Shown in pieces: positions 21,559-33,006 of a stretch of DNA of 64,000 nucleotides. Each line of letters starts with the position of its first letter. The first letter of the stretch is position 1. Position numbers and translations under genes: made by a program. Origin of the DNA: Marinicella algicola (GTDB lineage Bacteria; Pseudomonadota; Gammaproteobacteria; Xanthomonadales; Marinicellaceae); contig NZ_JAQOMR010000001.1 of assembly GCF_028401385.1 (NCBI RefSeq), positions 3,756,001 through 3,820,000 on the forward strand, given 5' to 3'. A model generated the notes under the pieces. It had not been told where the DNA came from and searched no databases. It worked only from the letters and a program-made list of their open reading frames with translations.

Positions 21559-22688
21559 TCAGGAGAGCTCGGCGAGTGTTTCACGTGAAAACGCGGTGAG
21601 CTTGTCGGTCTCGCCGGCTTTCACCTTCTTCACCCACTCAGGATCGCTGATCAGTGCGCGACCGACAGCGATGAGGTCGAATTCCTCGCGTTCCATGCGG
21701 CCGATAAGCTTTGCGAGGTCGGGCGTCTTGGCATCGGCTTCCGCGCCGCCGAACCAGCTCAGGAAGTCCGCACCGTCGAGCCCGACGGACCCGACCGAAA
21801 TCGTCGGAACACCAGTGATCTTCTTGGCCCAGCCGGCAAAGTTAAGTCCGTTTTCGCCATCAACATCGGCAAATTCCGGCTCCCAGAAGCGGCGCTGCGA
21901 GCAGTGCAGCATGTCCGCGCCCGCATCCACAAGCGGCTCCAACCATTCGGCCATTTCGTCCGGATTGGTGGCGATGCGGGCATTGTAGTCCTGCTGCTTC
22001 CACTGGCTGAGGCGCATGATTACCGGCATTTCAGGCGAAACGGCAGCGCGCACGGCCTTCACGACCTCGACGCCGAAACGGGCGCGTTCGGCAATCGTCG
22101 GGCCGCCCCATCTGTCGTCGCGCAGGTTCAGCCCCTTCCAGAAGAACTGGTCGATCAGATAACCGTGGGCGCCGTGGATTTCGACGACGTCGAAACCGAG
22201 CCGTTCGGCATCTGCCGCAGCTTTCGCGAAAGCTGCGATGGTATCTGCGATATCTTCCTCACTCATCGCCCGGCCGCGCTTCTCGCCCGGCTTGACCAAG
22301 CCGGAGGGACTTTCGGTCTCGTCCGGGTTCGGCGGATAATCAGCGGATGCGATGGTGTTGGCCACGTGCCAGATCTGCGGACCCATCTTGCCGCCAGCGG
22401 CATGGACGGTATCGATGACATTCTTCCAACCGGCGAGCGCCTTGTCGCCGTGAAAATCGGGGATTGCCGGAAGGTTCTTGGATGTCGGGCGATTGATGAC
22501 CGTGCCTTCGGACAGGATCAGGCCGACATCACCTTCCGCGCGGCGTTTGTAGTAGGCGGCAACATTGTCGCCGGGCACACCTTCAGGTGAAAAGAGCGCG
22601 TCATTGGCGCCATGACGATTCGGTTCTTGAGGTCTAGAGACTTCAATTTGAAAGGTTTGAACAGGACCTGTGTATCTGGACTGGACAT
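21559..22688 (-). CDS. NADH:flavin oxidoreductase, old yellow enzyme family
   Basis: FMN-dependent ene-reductase fold. The N-terminus FKPFKLKSLDLKNRIVMAP is in a different frame from the rest; one base is missing from the A-run at 22590-22593, and repair gives MTRSFSPEGVPGDNVAAYY. Then GLILSEGTVINRP, EIHGAHGYLIDQFFWKG with the active-site histidine, PVIMRLSQWKQQDY and LIAVGRALISDPEWV. The start at 22688 has an AAGGA ribosome site. About 376 residues. It is divergent from an HxlR regulator with shared repeats between them, so it is probably induced by electrophiles through that regulator. Codons near the end (FSRETL) hold a parS-like site. Confidence 0.9.
21577..21592. promoter_or_regulatory. 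parS-like site inside the old-yellow-enzyme gene
   Basis: TGTTTCACGTGAAAAC matches 14 of 16 bases of parS, with the first 14 exact. It is coded as FSRET near the C-terminus of the gene, as in other VSRET-type sites. Confidence 0.65.
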
Positions 22689-22721
22689 TGAACTTCCTTC
22701 TGGTGTCCTTGAATGACTGGC

Positions 22722-22781
22722 GCTATAGGTATAAATTGTAGACCTAGTGTCAATAGGGCACTATACTTTGCCTAGGTATAG
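22722..22781. promoter_or_regulatory. Divergent promoter/operator for the HxlR-OYE pair
   Basis: The 105-bp gap between the two genes contains TAGGTATA twice (22726-22733 and 22773-22780) and the inverted pair CTATAC (22761-22766) / GTATAG (22776-22781). Repeats of this kind between a HxlR gene and its divergent target are the usual operator arrangement. The exact site is an inference. Confidence 0.5.
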
Positions 22782-22793
22782 GGAAGGAAACTC

Positions 22794-23168
22794 ATGGATC
22801 AGCGCATCGAACAATGCCCACAATTCAACGCCAGTTGCATGAGCCGCGAAATTCTCGATCAGATTTCCGGCAAATGGTCGATCATGACGCTTTCTGTGCT
22901 TGCCTACGGGCCGCATCGTTTCAACGCTATCAAGAAACGGCTGGAAGGTGTCAGTCAGAAGGCGTTGACCGACACGCTGCGCCGGCTGGAGCGCAACGGT
23001 CTCGTCCTCCGGCATGTGCTGGCGACGTCGCCGGTCGGCGTCGAATATCAGCTGACGCCGCTCGGTGCCTCGCTGAAGACGCTTTATTGCAGCCTGCATG
23101 CCTGGGCGTTGGAAAATGAACAGGAAATTTCGCAGGCCCGCAGTGCTTTTGACCGGAAGATGGCCTGA
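22794..23168 (+). CDS. HxlR-family winged-helix transcriptional regulator
   Basis: Small winged-helix DNA-binding protein of 124 residues. The family signature is clear: CPQFNASCMSREILDQISGKWSIMTL (quoted in part as QISGKWSIMTLSVL), then LEGVSQKALTDTLRRLERNG and YQLTPLGASLKTL. Cysteines near residues 8 and 15 could sense electrophiles or oxidants, as in YodB/HypR-type members. Divergent from the old-yellow-enzyme gene, which is the likely target along with its own gene. Frame intact. Confidence 0.9.
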   Translation: MDQRIEQCPQFNASCMSREILDQISGKWSIMTLSVLAYGPHRFNAIKKRLEGVSQKALTDTLRRLERNGLVLRHVLATSPVGVEYQLTPLGASLKTLYCSLHAWALENEQEISQARSAFDRKMA

Positions 23169-23257
23169 TGTCGCCGGACCTGGTCGTGATCGCGAACCGA
23201 CATCACGAAAAAGGGCCTTACTGCCCCTTGAATCAAAGCGATAAGACATGCCGCGCA

Positions 23258-23956
23258 TCAGCGGTTCTCGTCATCGTCATCGTCGTTTTTCAGCGAAGCG
23301 AAGCGCGAGAACACTTCATCCGCGGACATTCCCTTGTCATCGTTCTGGTCGCTCATGGAAGCGCCGAGGCTTTCCATTTCGCTTGCCGAGGCCAGACGGG
23401 CATTGTCGAGTTCTTCCGCAGAGGGAAGCGGACGATCCTTGGCCGATTTTTCGACTTCCAGATCAAGGTCGATCTGGCTGCAAAGCCCGAGCGTGACCGG
23501 ATCCATCGGCGTCAGATTGGCCGAGTTCCAGTGGGTGCGATCGCGGATCTGCTCGATCGTCGACTTGGTGGTGCCAACGAGGCGCGAAACCTGCGCATCC
23601 TTCAGTTCCGGGTGGTTTCTGACCAGCCACAGGATAGCGTTCGGACGGTCCTGACGCTTGGAAACCGGCGTGTAACGCGGGCCTTTGCGCTTGGATTCCG
23701 GTACGCGAACCTTGGGTTCGGAGATTTTCAGCTTGTGGTTCGGATTGCCCTCAGCGCGTGCAATTTCTTCACGCGAAAGCTGTCCGGTCGAAATCGGGTC
23801 GAGGCCTTTAATGCCTTGTGCGGATTCGCCATCGGCAATCGCTTTGACTTCAAGCGGGTGAAGTTTGCAGAGCTCGGCAATCTGGTCGAACGACAAGGCC
23901 GTGTTGTCCACGAGCCATACGGCTGTCGCCTTGGGCATAAGCAGCTTTTGTGCCAT
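23258..23956 (-). CDS. trcR: TrcR, DUF1013 RNA-polymerase-associated cell-cycle regulator
   Basis: Alphaproteobacteria-specific DUF1013 protein, shown in Caulobacter to track with RNA polymerase and affect cell-cycle promoters. MAQKLLMPKATAVWLVDNTA at the N-terminus, the central basic KRKGPRYTPVSKRQDRPNAI, a helix-turn-helix-like AQVSRLVGTTKSTIEQIRDR and TLGLCSQIDLDLEVEKSAKD are the conserved blocks. The tail is acidic (DDDDDENR). 232 residues, frame intact. It stands alone between hxlR and acs. Confidence 0.9.
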   Translation of the reverse strand: MAQKLLMPKATAVWLVDNTALSFDQIAELCKLHPLEVKAIADGESAQGIKGLDPISTGQLSREEIARAEGNPNHKLKISEPKVRVPESKRKGPRYTPVSKRQDRPNAILWLVRNHPELKDAQVSRLVGTTKSTIEQIRDRTHWNSANLTPMDPVTLGLCSQIDLDLEVEKSAKDRPLPSAEELDNARLASASEMESLGASMSDQNDDKGMSADEVFSRFASLKNDDDDDENR

Positions 23957-24155
23957 TGGATAAAGTCCTTCTGTCGTCCGCGCCGGTGTCGCGGTCCGTG
24001 GGTGTTTGCCACAATTTCCGGGAATACATGCGCGACCATATAGTCCCTTAGCGCTTCAAATGCAATCGCATCAAAACAATTGACGAATGTCTTATTGAAG
24101 ACATCGTGTGAGCCTGTATGAATGAGGAAACGGAGGAATTTCTGAGGAGGAAAGT

Positions 24156-26113
24156 ATGTCAGGCAAGACATATCCGGTTTTAAAGCAGGCCAAGACGCGT
24201 GCTCTGATCGACGAAAACAAATACGAAAAATGGTACCAGGAAAGTGTCGAGGAGCCTGAAATCTTCTGGGACCGGCACGGCCGGCGGATCGACTGGTTCA
24301 AGCCCTATACCAAGATCAAGAATACCTCGTTCAAAGGCCGGGTTTCGATCAAGTGGTTCGAGGACGGCCAGACCAATGTCTCCTACAACTGCATTGATCG
24401 GCATCTGAAGACCCACGGGGAACAGACCGCGATCATCTGGGAAGGCGACAACCCCTATATCGACAAGAAGATCACCTATAACCAGCTATACGATCAGGTT
24501 TGCCGGATGGCGAATGTGATGAAGAAGCACGGCGTCAAAAAGGCGACCGGGTGACGATCTACATGCCGATGGTGCCGGAAGCGGCCTATGCCATGCTGGC
24601 CTGCGCGCGTATCGGCGCCATTCATTCACTGGTCTTTGCCGGCTTCTCGCCGGAAGCATTGGCCGGTCGCATTGTCGATTGCGAGATCGACTTTTGTCAT
24701 TACCTGCGATCAGGGCGTGCGTGGCGGCAAGCCGATCCAGCTGAAGGAAAATGTCGATCTCGCCATCGACATCGCCGCCAAGCAGTATGTGCTGGTCAAT
24801 CATGTGCTGGTGGTGCGCCGCACCGGCGGCCATGTCGGCTGGGCGCGTGGCCGCGACCTCTGGTATCACGAGGAAATCAAGACGGTGAAGGGCGACTGCA
24901 CGCCGGTGAAGATGCGTGCGGAGGATCCGCTGTTCATCCTCTACACCTCCGGTTCCACCGGCAAGCCCAAGGGCGTGCTGCATACCACCGGCGGTTATCT
25001 GGTATGGGCCTCGATGACCCATGAATATGTGTTCGACTACAAGGAGGGCGAGATCTACTGGTGTGCAGCCGATGTCGGCTGGGTCACCGGTCACTCCTAT
25101 ATCGTCTACGGGCCGCTCGCCAATTGCGCGACGACGGTGATGTTCGAGGGCGTGCCCACCTTCCCGGATTCCGGCCGGTTCTGGGAGGTGGTCGACAAGC
25201 ACAAGGTCAACATTCTCTACACCGCCCCGACGGCGATCCGTGCGCTGATGGGCGCGGGCGACGATCTGGTCAAGAAATCCTCGCGTGAGAGCCTGCGGCT
25301 TCTCGGCTCGGTCGGCGAGCCGATCAACCCGGAAGCCTGGGAATGGTATTATCGCGTCGTCGGCGAGGAACGCTGCCCGATCGTCGATACCTGGTGGCAG
25401 ACGGAAACCGGCGGCATGATGATCACGCCGCTGCCGGGTGTCACCGATCTCAAACCCGGTTCGGCGACGAAACCGTTTTTCGGGGTCCAGCCGCAGCTCG
25501 TCGACAATGAGGGCAATGTGCTGGAAGGGGTCGCCGACGGCAATCTCTGCATCACCGACAGCTGGCCGGGGCAGGCGCGTTCGGTCTATGGCGACCACAA
25601 TCGCTTCATCCAAACCTATTTCTCCACCTACAAGGGAAATATTTCACCGGTGACGGCTGCCGGCGCGATGAGGACGGCTATTACTGGATCACTGGTCGTG
25701 TTGATGATGTGCTGAATGTGTCCGGCCACCGTCTGGGCACGGCGGAAATCGAAAGCGCGCTGGTCTCTCACCACTTCGTCTCAGAGGCTGCCGTCGTCGG
25801 CTATCCGCATCCGGTCAAGGGGCAGGGCATTTACTGCTATGTCTCGCTGATGAGCGAGCATGATCCAGACGATGCGCTGCGTCAGGAGCTGATCAAATGG
25901 GTGCGCGCCGAGATTGGCCCGATTGCCACACCGGACAAGATACAGTTCGCGCCCGGCCTGCCGAAAACCCGTTCCGGCAAGATCATGCGCCGCATCCTGC
26001 GCAAGATCGCCGAGGACGATTTCGGCGCGCTGGGTGACACATCGACACTCGCCGACCCCGGCGTCGTCGACGATCTGATCGAAAACCGCCAGAACAAATC
26101 GAAGGCGGCGTGA
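24156..26113 (+). CDS. acs: Acetyl-CoA synthetase (AMP-forming)
   Basis: Activates acetate to acetyl-CoA through acetyl-AMP. Motifs: [20 protein letters not shown], the AMP-binding [58 protein letters not shown] and the C-terminal [19 protein letters not shown] with the acetylatable lysine. Three frame breaks: a missing G at 24542-24543, an extra A at about 24686 (GAGTC read as GAGATC; removal restores [12 protein letters not shown]) and a missing G at 25634-25636. Repaired length about 652 residues. ATG 24156 has a strong GAGGAGG site. It pairs functionally with glcB for growth on acetate. Confidence 0.96.
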
Positions 26114-26320
26114 CGACCCCTTAATGGGCAAAGAACAATGAACCGCCGGCAGAGCGATCTGCTGGTGGTCTCGACCTTAAGTTTTTGAGCAGACGCTGTC
26201 CGTAAGGCGGAGAATGGTTTTTCCTGACCGGAACGTATTGATAGGCCCATGCGTTGAGCAGGCGTACAGACGCGCCGTTTCTTTCTTATCGGCGCAATCA
26301 TCTGGAAAAGGAGTGTGAAC

Positions 26321-26901
26321 ATGTCGACACCGAAGATCGCGATCATTGTGGGGAGCACCCGGCCAGAGCGTTTCGCAGACACGGCTGTTGCGTGGTTTCA
26401 TGAGATTGCTGAAACCTATGATGACGCTGAGTTCGAGGTCGTTGATCTGAGAGATTATCCGATGCCGTTTTTCGATGAGACTGCGCCGATTGCAGCGAAA
26501 CCACCGGAAAACGAAACAGCGAAAAATGGGAAGCGAAGCTGGCCGAATTCGATGGTTTTGTGTTTTCGGTCGCCGAATACAATCACGGCATGACCGCCGT
26601 TTTGAAAAATGCGCTCGACTATGCCTATCAGGCGTGGCGCCGAAAGCCGGTTGGGTTTCTGGGCTATGGCGGTGTTGGTGGTGCTCGCGCTGTCGAACAG
26701 GTGCGTATGGTCACAAGCCAGCTGCAGATGGCGCCGCTTTCCGGTGGGGTGGCGATTACCATGCCGGAAATGATGGCTGTCAGCAAAGGCGATAAACAGC
26801 TCTCCGACTATGACTATTTGAATGACGCCGCGAAAACCACGATCAAGGACCTGTTGTGGTGGACCAAAGCGCTCAAGAGGGCGCGCGAAGCCGCTGAATA
26901 G
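26321..26901 (+). CDS. NADPH-dependent FMN reductase family protein
   Basis: Flavodoxin-like reductase of about 193 residues. IAIIVGSTRPERFADTAVAWF is the FMN phosphate loop, EFEVVDLRDYPMPFFDE and FDGFVFSVAEYNHGMTAVLKN bind the flavin ring, and RKPVGFLGYGGVGGARAVEQ follows. One A is missing from the run at 26522-26526, restoring TAKKWEAKLAEFDG. ATG 26321 follows an AAGGAG site at good spacing, so I prefer it to the GTG at 26315. Not obviously in an operon: a 207-bp gap separates it from acs and a hairpin follows. Confidence 0.88.
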
Positions 26902-26945
26902 CAGTCGTCCCAAGCCGTCATCTCTTAAATCTCCGGTTTTGCCAT

Positions 26946-26976
26946 ACGGGCCATTTTCAAATCGGGCCCGTCTTTC
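26946..26976 (+). terminator. Possible terminator after the FMN reductase gene
   Basis: ACGGGCC pairs with GGCCCGT around a twelve-base spacer, followed by CTTTCTAT. The short stem and mixed tail make this only a moderate candidate. Confidence 0.45.
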
Positions 26977-27012
26977 TATGCTGCCCGAAACGGCCAATGA
27001 AAGGAGTGCACT

Positions 27013-27798
27013 ATGACGATCGGATTTATCGGAACGGGTGAGATTACACGGGCTGTGGTGATCGGCATGAGCACAGTCGAGGGTGAAAAGCCGACGATTC
27101 TTCTATCCCCGCGCAACGAGACGATCGCAGCCGAACTGGCCGATCGTTTCGAGAATGTTGAAATCGCCGGCAGCAATCAGGATGTTATCGACGGTGCCGA
27201 GACCGTATGTCTGGCGCTCAGGCCGCAGGATGGCGAGGCGATCACGTCCGAACTGAAATTCGGCCCTGGTCACCACGTCATCAGCTTCATGCCAACCTAC
27301 AGTCAGGCGCGGCTTTTAAAGATGGTTGCACCGGCAACGCGGATCACACTCGTCACGCCGCTGCCGGCCGTTGCCTTCCATGGCGGTCCGACGCCGGTAT
27401 TCCCGCCGGATGAAGATGCGATCAGAATGTTCGAGCCACTCGGCACGGTGGTTGCCGTGAAGACCGATGCCGAATATCAGGCGCTGTGCGTCGCCACCGC
27501 CTCGCTTGCAGGCGCCTTTGCCTATTACGAGACCATCGCTGACTGGCTGCAGGCCAAGGATGTTCCCGCCGACAAGGCACGGGCCTTTTCCGGCGCGGTG
27601 TTTTACGCGCTGGCCTCAACCGCTCGCAATGCACGGGAAATGTCGTTTTCGGAACTGACGCATGAATCCGCCACCCGCGGCGGCACCAATGAGCAGGTTC
27701 TGACCCATCTGAAGGAGAATGATGTCTATACTGCGTTTTCTAAAGCGCTTGACGGCATCTGGGACCGGTTTGAAAATGCCAAGCCACCATCCGACTGA
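27013..27798 (+). CDS. Pyrroline-5-carboxylate reductase-like oxidoreductase
   Basis: NAD(P)-binding oxidoreductase of the ProC fold. The Rossmann motif is IGFIGTGEITRAVVIGM at the N-terminus, and the C-terminal dimerisation helix contains HESATRGGTNEQVLTHLKEN, equivalent to the proline/P5C-binding region of ProC. ITLVTPLPAVAFHGGPTPVF in the middle also fits. 261 residues, frame intact, AAGGAG ribosome site. Divergent enough that the substrate is uncertain. It is followed 12 bases later by a LysE-type exporter, which suggests an amino-acid-related role. Confidence 0.8.
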   Translation: MTIGFIGTGEITRAVVIGMSTVEGEKPTILLSPRNETIAAELADRFENVEIAGSNQDVIDGAETVCLALRPQDGEAITSELKFGPGHHVISFMPTYSQARLLKMVAPATRITLVTPLPAVAFHGGPTPVFPPDEDAIRMFEPLGTVVAVKTDAEYQALCVATASLAGAFAYYETIADWLQAKDVPADKARAFSGAVFYALASTARNAREMSFSELTHESATRGGTNEQVLTHLKENDVYTAFSKALDGIWDRFENAKPPSD

Positions 27799-27810
27799 CA
27801 GGGTATATTG

Positions 27811-28449
27811 ATGGACACAGCTGCGCTTTTCGGCCCCCTGGCGCTTGCCTGGACCGCCTATTTCGTCGCCATCGTCAGCCCCGGTCCGGCGACACTTGCC
27901 ATTGCCGGCACAGCGATGGGGCATGGCAGGCGTCAGGCCGTCGCGCTTGCTAACGGGGTTTTGACGGGATCGTTTTTCTGGGCCGTTCTGGCAGGCACTG
28001 GAATGGCTGCCGTGGTGACGAAACTGGCCTATGGTCTCGTGGCTCTGAAGTTCATCGGCGGGTTCTATCTGCTCTATCTGGCCTACAAGAGCTTCCGCGC
28101 GGCATGGCGGCCGGATGCACCCGACATAGCGCCGAAGATGGACGGTCATCCCGGTCTGGCGATCTTCTACCGACGCGGCCTGTATATCCATCTCACCAAT
28201 CCGAAGGCGATCTTTGCCTGGGTCTCGCTCGTTTCCATCGGCCTGCCAAAGGATGCTGGCAATGCAACCATTGTCCTTTTCATCGCTGGCGCCGTTGTCA
28301 TCGGCTTTATGACATTCAATACGCTTGCGCTGATGTTCTCGTCCGGTGTTGTGGTCCGGGCCTATCAGAAGGGACGTCGGGCGATCGAGGGCACGATGGC
28401 GGTTTTCTTCACGCTCGCCGGCTGCAAACTTCTGACCACAAGGCTCTGA
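27811..28449 (+). CDS. LysE/RhtB-family amino acid exporter
   Basis: Inner-membrane exporter of about 212 residues with six predicted membrane segments. The N-terminal FVAIVSPGPATLAIAGTAMG is the family signature; LKFIGGFYLLYLAYKSFR and LYIHLTNPKAIFAWVSLVS follow. The ATG at 27811 is used; the TTG one codon upstream is less likely. It is next to the ProC-like gene and overlaps nothing; the DUF1413 gene starts one base after its stop. The exported compound cannot be named. Frame intact. Confidence 0.88.
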   Translation: MDTAALFGPLALAWTAYFVAIVSPGPATLAIAGTAMGHGRRQAVALANGVLTGSFFWAVLAGTGMAAVVTKLAYGLVALKFIGGFYLLYLAYKSFRAAWRPDAPDIAPKMDGHPGLAIFYRRGLYIHLTNPKAIFAWVSLVSIGLPKDAGNATIVLFIAGAVVIGFMTFNTLALMFSSGVVVRAYQKGRRAIEGTMAVFFTLAGCKLLTTRL

Positions 28450-28450
28450 C

Positions 28451-28669
28451 ATGCTCGACGAAGACGAAATCGCAAACCGGCTTCTGGCGCAGGAGCCGGG
28501 CGCATTTCACTTTCCCGAGGTTTATGGTGAGAACTGGAACCGGCTTCCTATCGGCGATAAGGTCAAGATCGGCCGCGAATTCCTGAACGCTGTGCGCAAG
28601 GGATGCTTTCCCGGCGTCGAAGACACCGGCCGCAAGAACGGCGGCGGTCGGGTTTATCTGAAGCGGTGA
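28451..28669 (+). CDS. DUF1413 domain protein
   Basis: A 72-residue soluble protein, MLDEDEIANRLLAQEPGAFH to GRKNGGGRVYLKR, matching the DUF1413 pattern (EVYGENWNRLPIGDKVKIGR, then FLNAVRKGCFPGVED). The function of the family is unknown. The start lies one base after the LysE stop, so it is probably cotranscribed with the exporter. It converges on ispG, whose stop is 7 bases away. Confidence 0.75.
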   Translation: MLDEDEIANRLLAQEPGAFHFPEVYGENWNRLPIGDKVKIGREFLNAVRKGCFPGVEDTGRKNGGGRVYLKR

Positions 28670-28675
28670 GGCGGC

Positions 28676-29934
<1,259 letters not shown>

Positions 29935-29990
29935 CTTCTCCGAAGCGGATCTTACCTTCAGGTGGTACAATGGCGCGGTGTTGTCAACTG

Positions 29991-31177
29991 TCAGCCGATC
30001 CTGTCGCGGTCGGCATAGCGCATCATCGGCGCCATCAGGAAGACAATGACGGGAAGAAGCGACAGGCCGGTGAAGATCGGTGAAAACCCGGTATGCTCGG
30101 CCAGAAAGCCGATCGCCGAGGGCGCAACCAGAATGCCGGAATAGCCCAGCGTGGTCGCCACCGAAAGCCCGATGCCCGGCGCCAAACCCGGCAGGTTTCC
30201 GACGGCTGAAAACGCAATCGGCACCATGTTGGAAATGCCAAGGCCGGCAATCGCAAAGCCGACGATGGTCAGAAACGTGGACGGCGCAAGCCCTGCAAAC
30301 AGCAGGCCCGTGAACGACAGCACGGCGCAAATCCGCATGGTTGTCACCCCGCCCAGCCGATCGCGGACATGGTCGCCTGCAAAGCGCATTGTCGTCATGG
30401 AGAGCTGGAAGGCCGCAAAACCGAAGCCGGCCCAGGCGATATCGACGCCCAGTTCGTCATGCAGGTAAAGTGCGCTCCAGTCCATGATGGCGCCTTCGGG
30501 GATCATCGAAAACAGCGCTACAATGCCGATCAGCCATGGAAGCGGCGTCATCGGAAGACGGATCTTCTGGTGGCGTTCTTCTCCGGTGGGCGTATCCTCA
30601 ATAAGCCTCGGAAAGCCGACAGCAAGGAACAGACCGGCGAGAATGGTGGCCGCAAGCGCGTGGCCAAGCGGCCCTGTTGTGGCAATCAGAACGCCGCCGA
30701 AACCTGCGCCCAGAAGTCCGCCGAGGCTCCAGAAGGCGTGGCAGGACGACATGATCGCCCGATGTTCTACCTTTTCGACAGCCACCGTATTGGCGTTTAT
30801 CGTTACATCCATCGAGGCCATCAGCCCGCCAAACAGGAAGATCACAATCGCGGCCAGCCAGATGGTGTTTGAAAGCGTAATCAGGATCAGCATCGGCAGG
30901 AACATCAGCGCTGCCGCCTTGCTGACCTTGGTGGAACCGAAGCGGGCGTTAAAAATACCGGCCAGCGGCATGGCAAGGATCGACCCGATGCCGAAGACAA
31001 GGATCATCAACCCGAGTTCGCCTTCCGAAAGCCCCAGCTTTTCGGCAAAGATCGGAATTTTGGGCGCCCACGAGCCCATATAGAAGCCGTTCATCAGAAA
31101 CATCAGCGAGATGCCGAGGCGGTGGGGGACATGTATCGGCGCGGGCGTCTGGTCGCATCAAGCGAAGTTTCTGTCAT
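29991..31177 (-). CDS. Major facilitator superfamily transporter
   Basis: A 12-helix MFS permease. [20 protein letters not shown] with the following [15 protein letters not shown], and [20 protein letters not shown] as the loop 2-3 motif, resemble the YbjJ/FucP-like branch. One base is missing near 31121-31122; repair joins an N-terminal [16 protein letters not shown] to [19 protein letters not shown], giving about 395 residues. It is the third gene of the leftward unit deoR-glyoxalase-MFS. A DeoR partner suggests a sugar or sugar-derivative substrate, but that is inference. Confidence 0.82.
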
Positions 31178-31188
31178 TGTTGTTCTCG

Positions 31189-31585
31189 TTATGCGGTAAT
31201 TTCAATGTGGTTTCCGTCCGGGTCGGAGAGGACGGCCTCGTAGAAACCGTCACCGGTGGTGCGGGGCGGGCCGACGAGAAAGCCGGCGCCTTTGCCGCCG
31301 CTGCCTGCCGGTCAACTGCGGCAGCGCTTCCAAGGCTGATGGCGATATGGGCGTAGCCGGGCCTTTCGGTTGACGGGTCATTCACCGGACAGAGCCACGG
31401 CGCCTGCATCAGTTCGATAGCAGGCCCGTCTGTCAGTGTCATGAAGCGCGAAACAAAACCGGGCCGACGTCTGCTTTCATAGCGCTCACCCACTTTGGCA
31501 CCGAAGACATCCCGGTAAAAATGGCAAGACGCTCCAGGTCATGGGTCCAGAGCGCGACATGGGCAATGCGGGCAGCGTTCATCAT
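31189..31585 (-). CDS. Glyoxalase/bleomycin-resistance (VOC) family protein
   Basis: Small vicinal-oxygen-chelate protein of about 132 residues: N-terminal [20 protein letters not shown], then [36 protein letters not shown] and the C-terminal [14 protein letters not shown]. Metal-ligand candidates are His in IAHVALW, His in GYAHIAIS and Glu in HIEIT. Two bases are missing, in the A-run at 31516-31520 and in the C-run before 31290. The start ATG overlaps the deoR stop, so the genes are coupled. Substrate unknown. Confidence 0.82.
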
Positions 31586-32360
31586 GCCTGTCCTCTGCCG
31601 ATCAGCGCGAGCCCCGTTTCCTCAAGCGCCTGAATGGCGCCGGGGCCGAGTGTGCCTGGAATTGCGAGGGCGTCGAGTGCATCGAGCGCGATCACGCTGC
31701 AGGGTGCGCGGGTGGCGTATTTTGCTGCCGTCACGGCGGTGACCACCCGGTGGGAACACGCCGCCGCCTCGCGTTTGAACAAGGCGTCCTCATAGTGAAA
31801 GCAGGTGAGGCCGGCATCGATATCGAGCCCGCAGGTGCCAAGCAGGCAAAGGTCGAAATGGAAGGCCTGAATATCTTCGATCGACCGGGCGCCGATGGCG
31901 CCGCCGACCGCACGATGGATCCGTCCGCCGGTGATGACCACATCAAGCGTCTGATGACCGTCGAGGGCGGCGGCAACAGCCGGTGCATTGGTGACGATTG
32001 TGGTCCGGCGGTTTTCGGGCAAGGCGCGGGCGGCGGCAATATTGGTGCTGGAGGCATCGAAAAATACGGTCATGCCGTCTTCGATCTCGCCCGCAAGCAG
32101 GCGACCGAGCTCCTCTTTTCGGCGTCAACGGCCCTGTCGCGGGCGCCGAGCGGTCCGGCAGCAGGCGCGACGGGCAGGGCGCCGCCATAGACGCGCTCGC
32201 ACAGACCGCGCGCGGCCATATCGCGCAGATCGCGGCGGATCGTATCTTCGGAGACGGCAAATTCCGCCGCCAGATCGGTTGTCAGAACCCGGCCAGAGGC
32301 CTTGAGGCGCTGAAGGATGATGTCTTGTCGTTCGCGGATCAGATAGTCTTGCATCGCCAT
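31582..32360 (-). CDS. DeoR-family transcriptional regulator
   Basis: Repressor with an N-terminal helix-turn-helix and a C-terminal sugar-phosphate sensor domain. RQDIILQRLKASGRVLTTDL and FAVSEDTIRRDLRDMAARG form the DNA-binding part; FFDASSTNIAAARALPENRR, TNAPAVAAALDGHQTLDVV and VITGGRIHRAVGGAIGA form the sensor. One base is missing in the T-run at 32116-32119 (plus strand), restoring EKEELGRLLAGEIEDGMTVF. About 259 residues. It heads a leftward operon with the glyoxalase and MFS genes and most likely controls them. Confidence 0.88.
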
Positions 32361-32503
32361 TGTCCAAATCGTGCAGAAACGGGCATAATCTGGATTGAAC
32401 AGGCATGCAAGTGTTATACCGCAATATTCTACGGGGCCGCGCAGACCAGTTTAGATCTCTTCAATAGGGGGGAACCATGGCTGATAACGGAGAGGGGACG
32501 ATC

Positions 32504-32985
32504 CTACTCGAACGCTGCCAGCCATTTTGCCAGCAGGCGGTTTAGTGTTTCCCGCTCATCTTGAGCAAGCGCCGCAATCAGCCGGTGCTGGTTCTCGACA
32601 TGGGCGCTCACGGCCTCATCGATCAGGGCGAAGCCCGTGTCGTTGAGTGCAATCACGAAGCCGCGACCGTCTTCCGGGTTGCGCTGGCGCAAGATAAAGC
32701 CTGCTTCCTCAAGCCGGTCCAGACGATTGGTCATGGTTCCGGAAGACACCATCGTCCGGTCCATCAGAGCCGAGGGGAAAGCGCATAGGGCGGGCCCGCG
32801 CGGCGAAGCGTGGCCAGCACATCAAAGCTTGCCGCATTCAGTCCATAGCGTGCAAAAACCGTCTCCAGATTGCGCGCAAGGTGCACCTGAAGCCGTTTCA
32901 TCCGTCCCATGACACCCATCGGCATGGCGTCGAGGTCGGGGCGTTCGGCCTGCCACTCGGCAAGAATGCTGTCCACATGATCCAT
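32504..32985 (-). CDS. MarR-family transcriptional regulator
   Basis: Winged-helix repressor of about 160 residues: MGRMKRLQVHLARNLETVFA, then ARYGLNAASFDVLATLRRAG, DRTMVSSGTMTNRLDRLEEA (recognition helix) and GFILRQRNPEDGRGFVIALN (wing). One C is missing from the run at 32774-32777, restoring YALSPSALMDRTMVSSGT. Divergent from the EamA transporter gene, with two palindromic operators in between, so it very likely represses that transporter and itself. Confidence 0.9.
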
Positions 32986-33006
32986 GGCAGGAAGGTGAAA
33001 GAAGTT

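Noticed and set aside
32477..32545. Short rightward frame MADNGEGTILLERC after a strong GGGGGG site
   Set aside because: Only 22 codons, overlapping the 3' end of marR on the opposite strand, with no conserved features.
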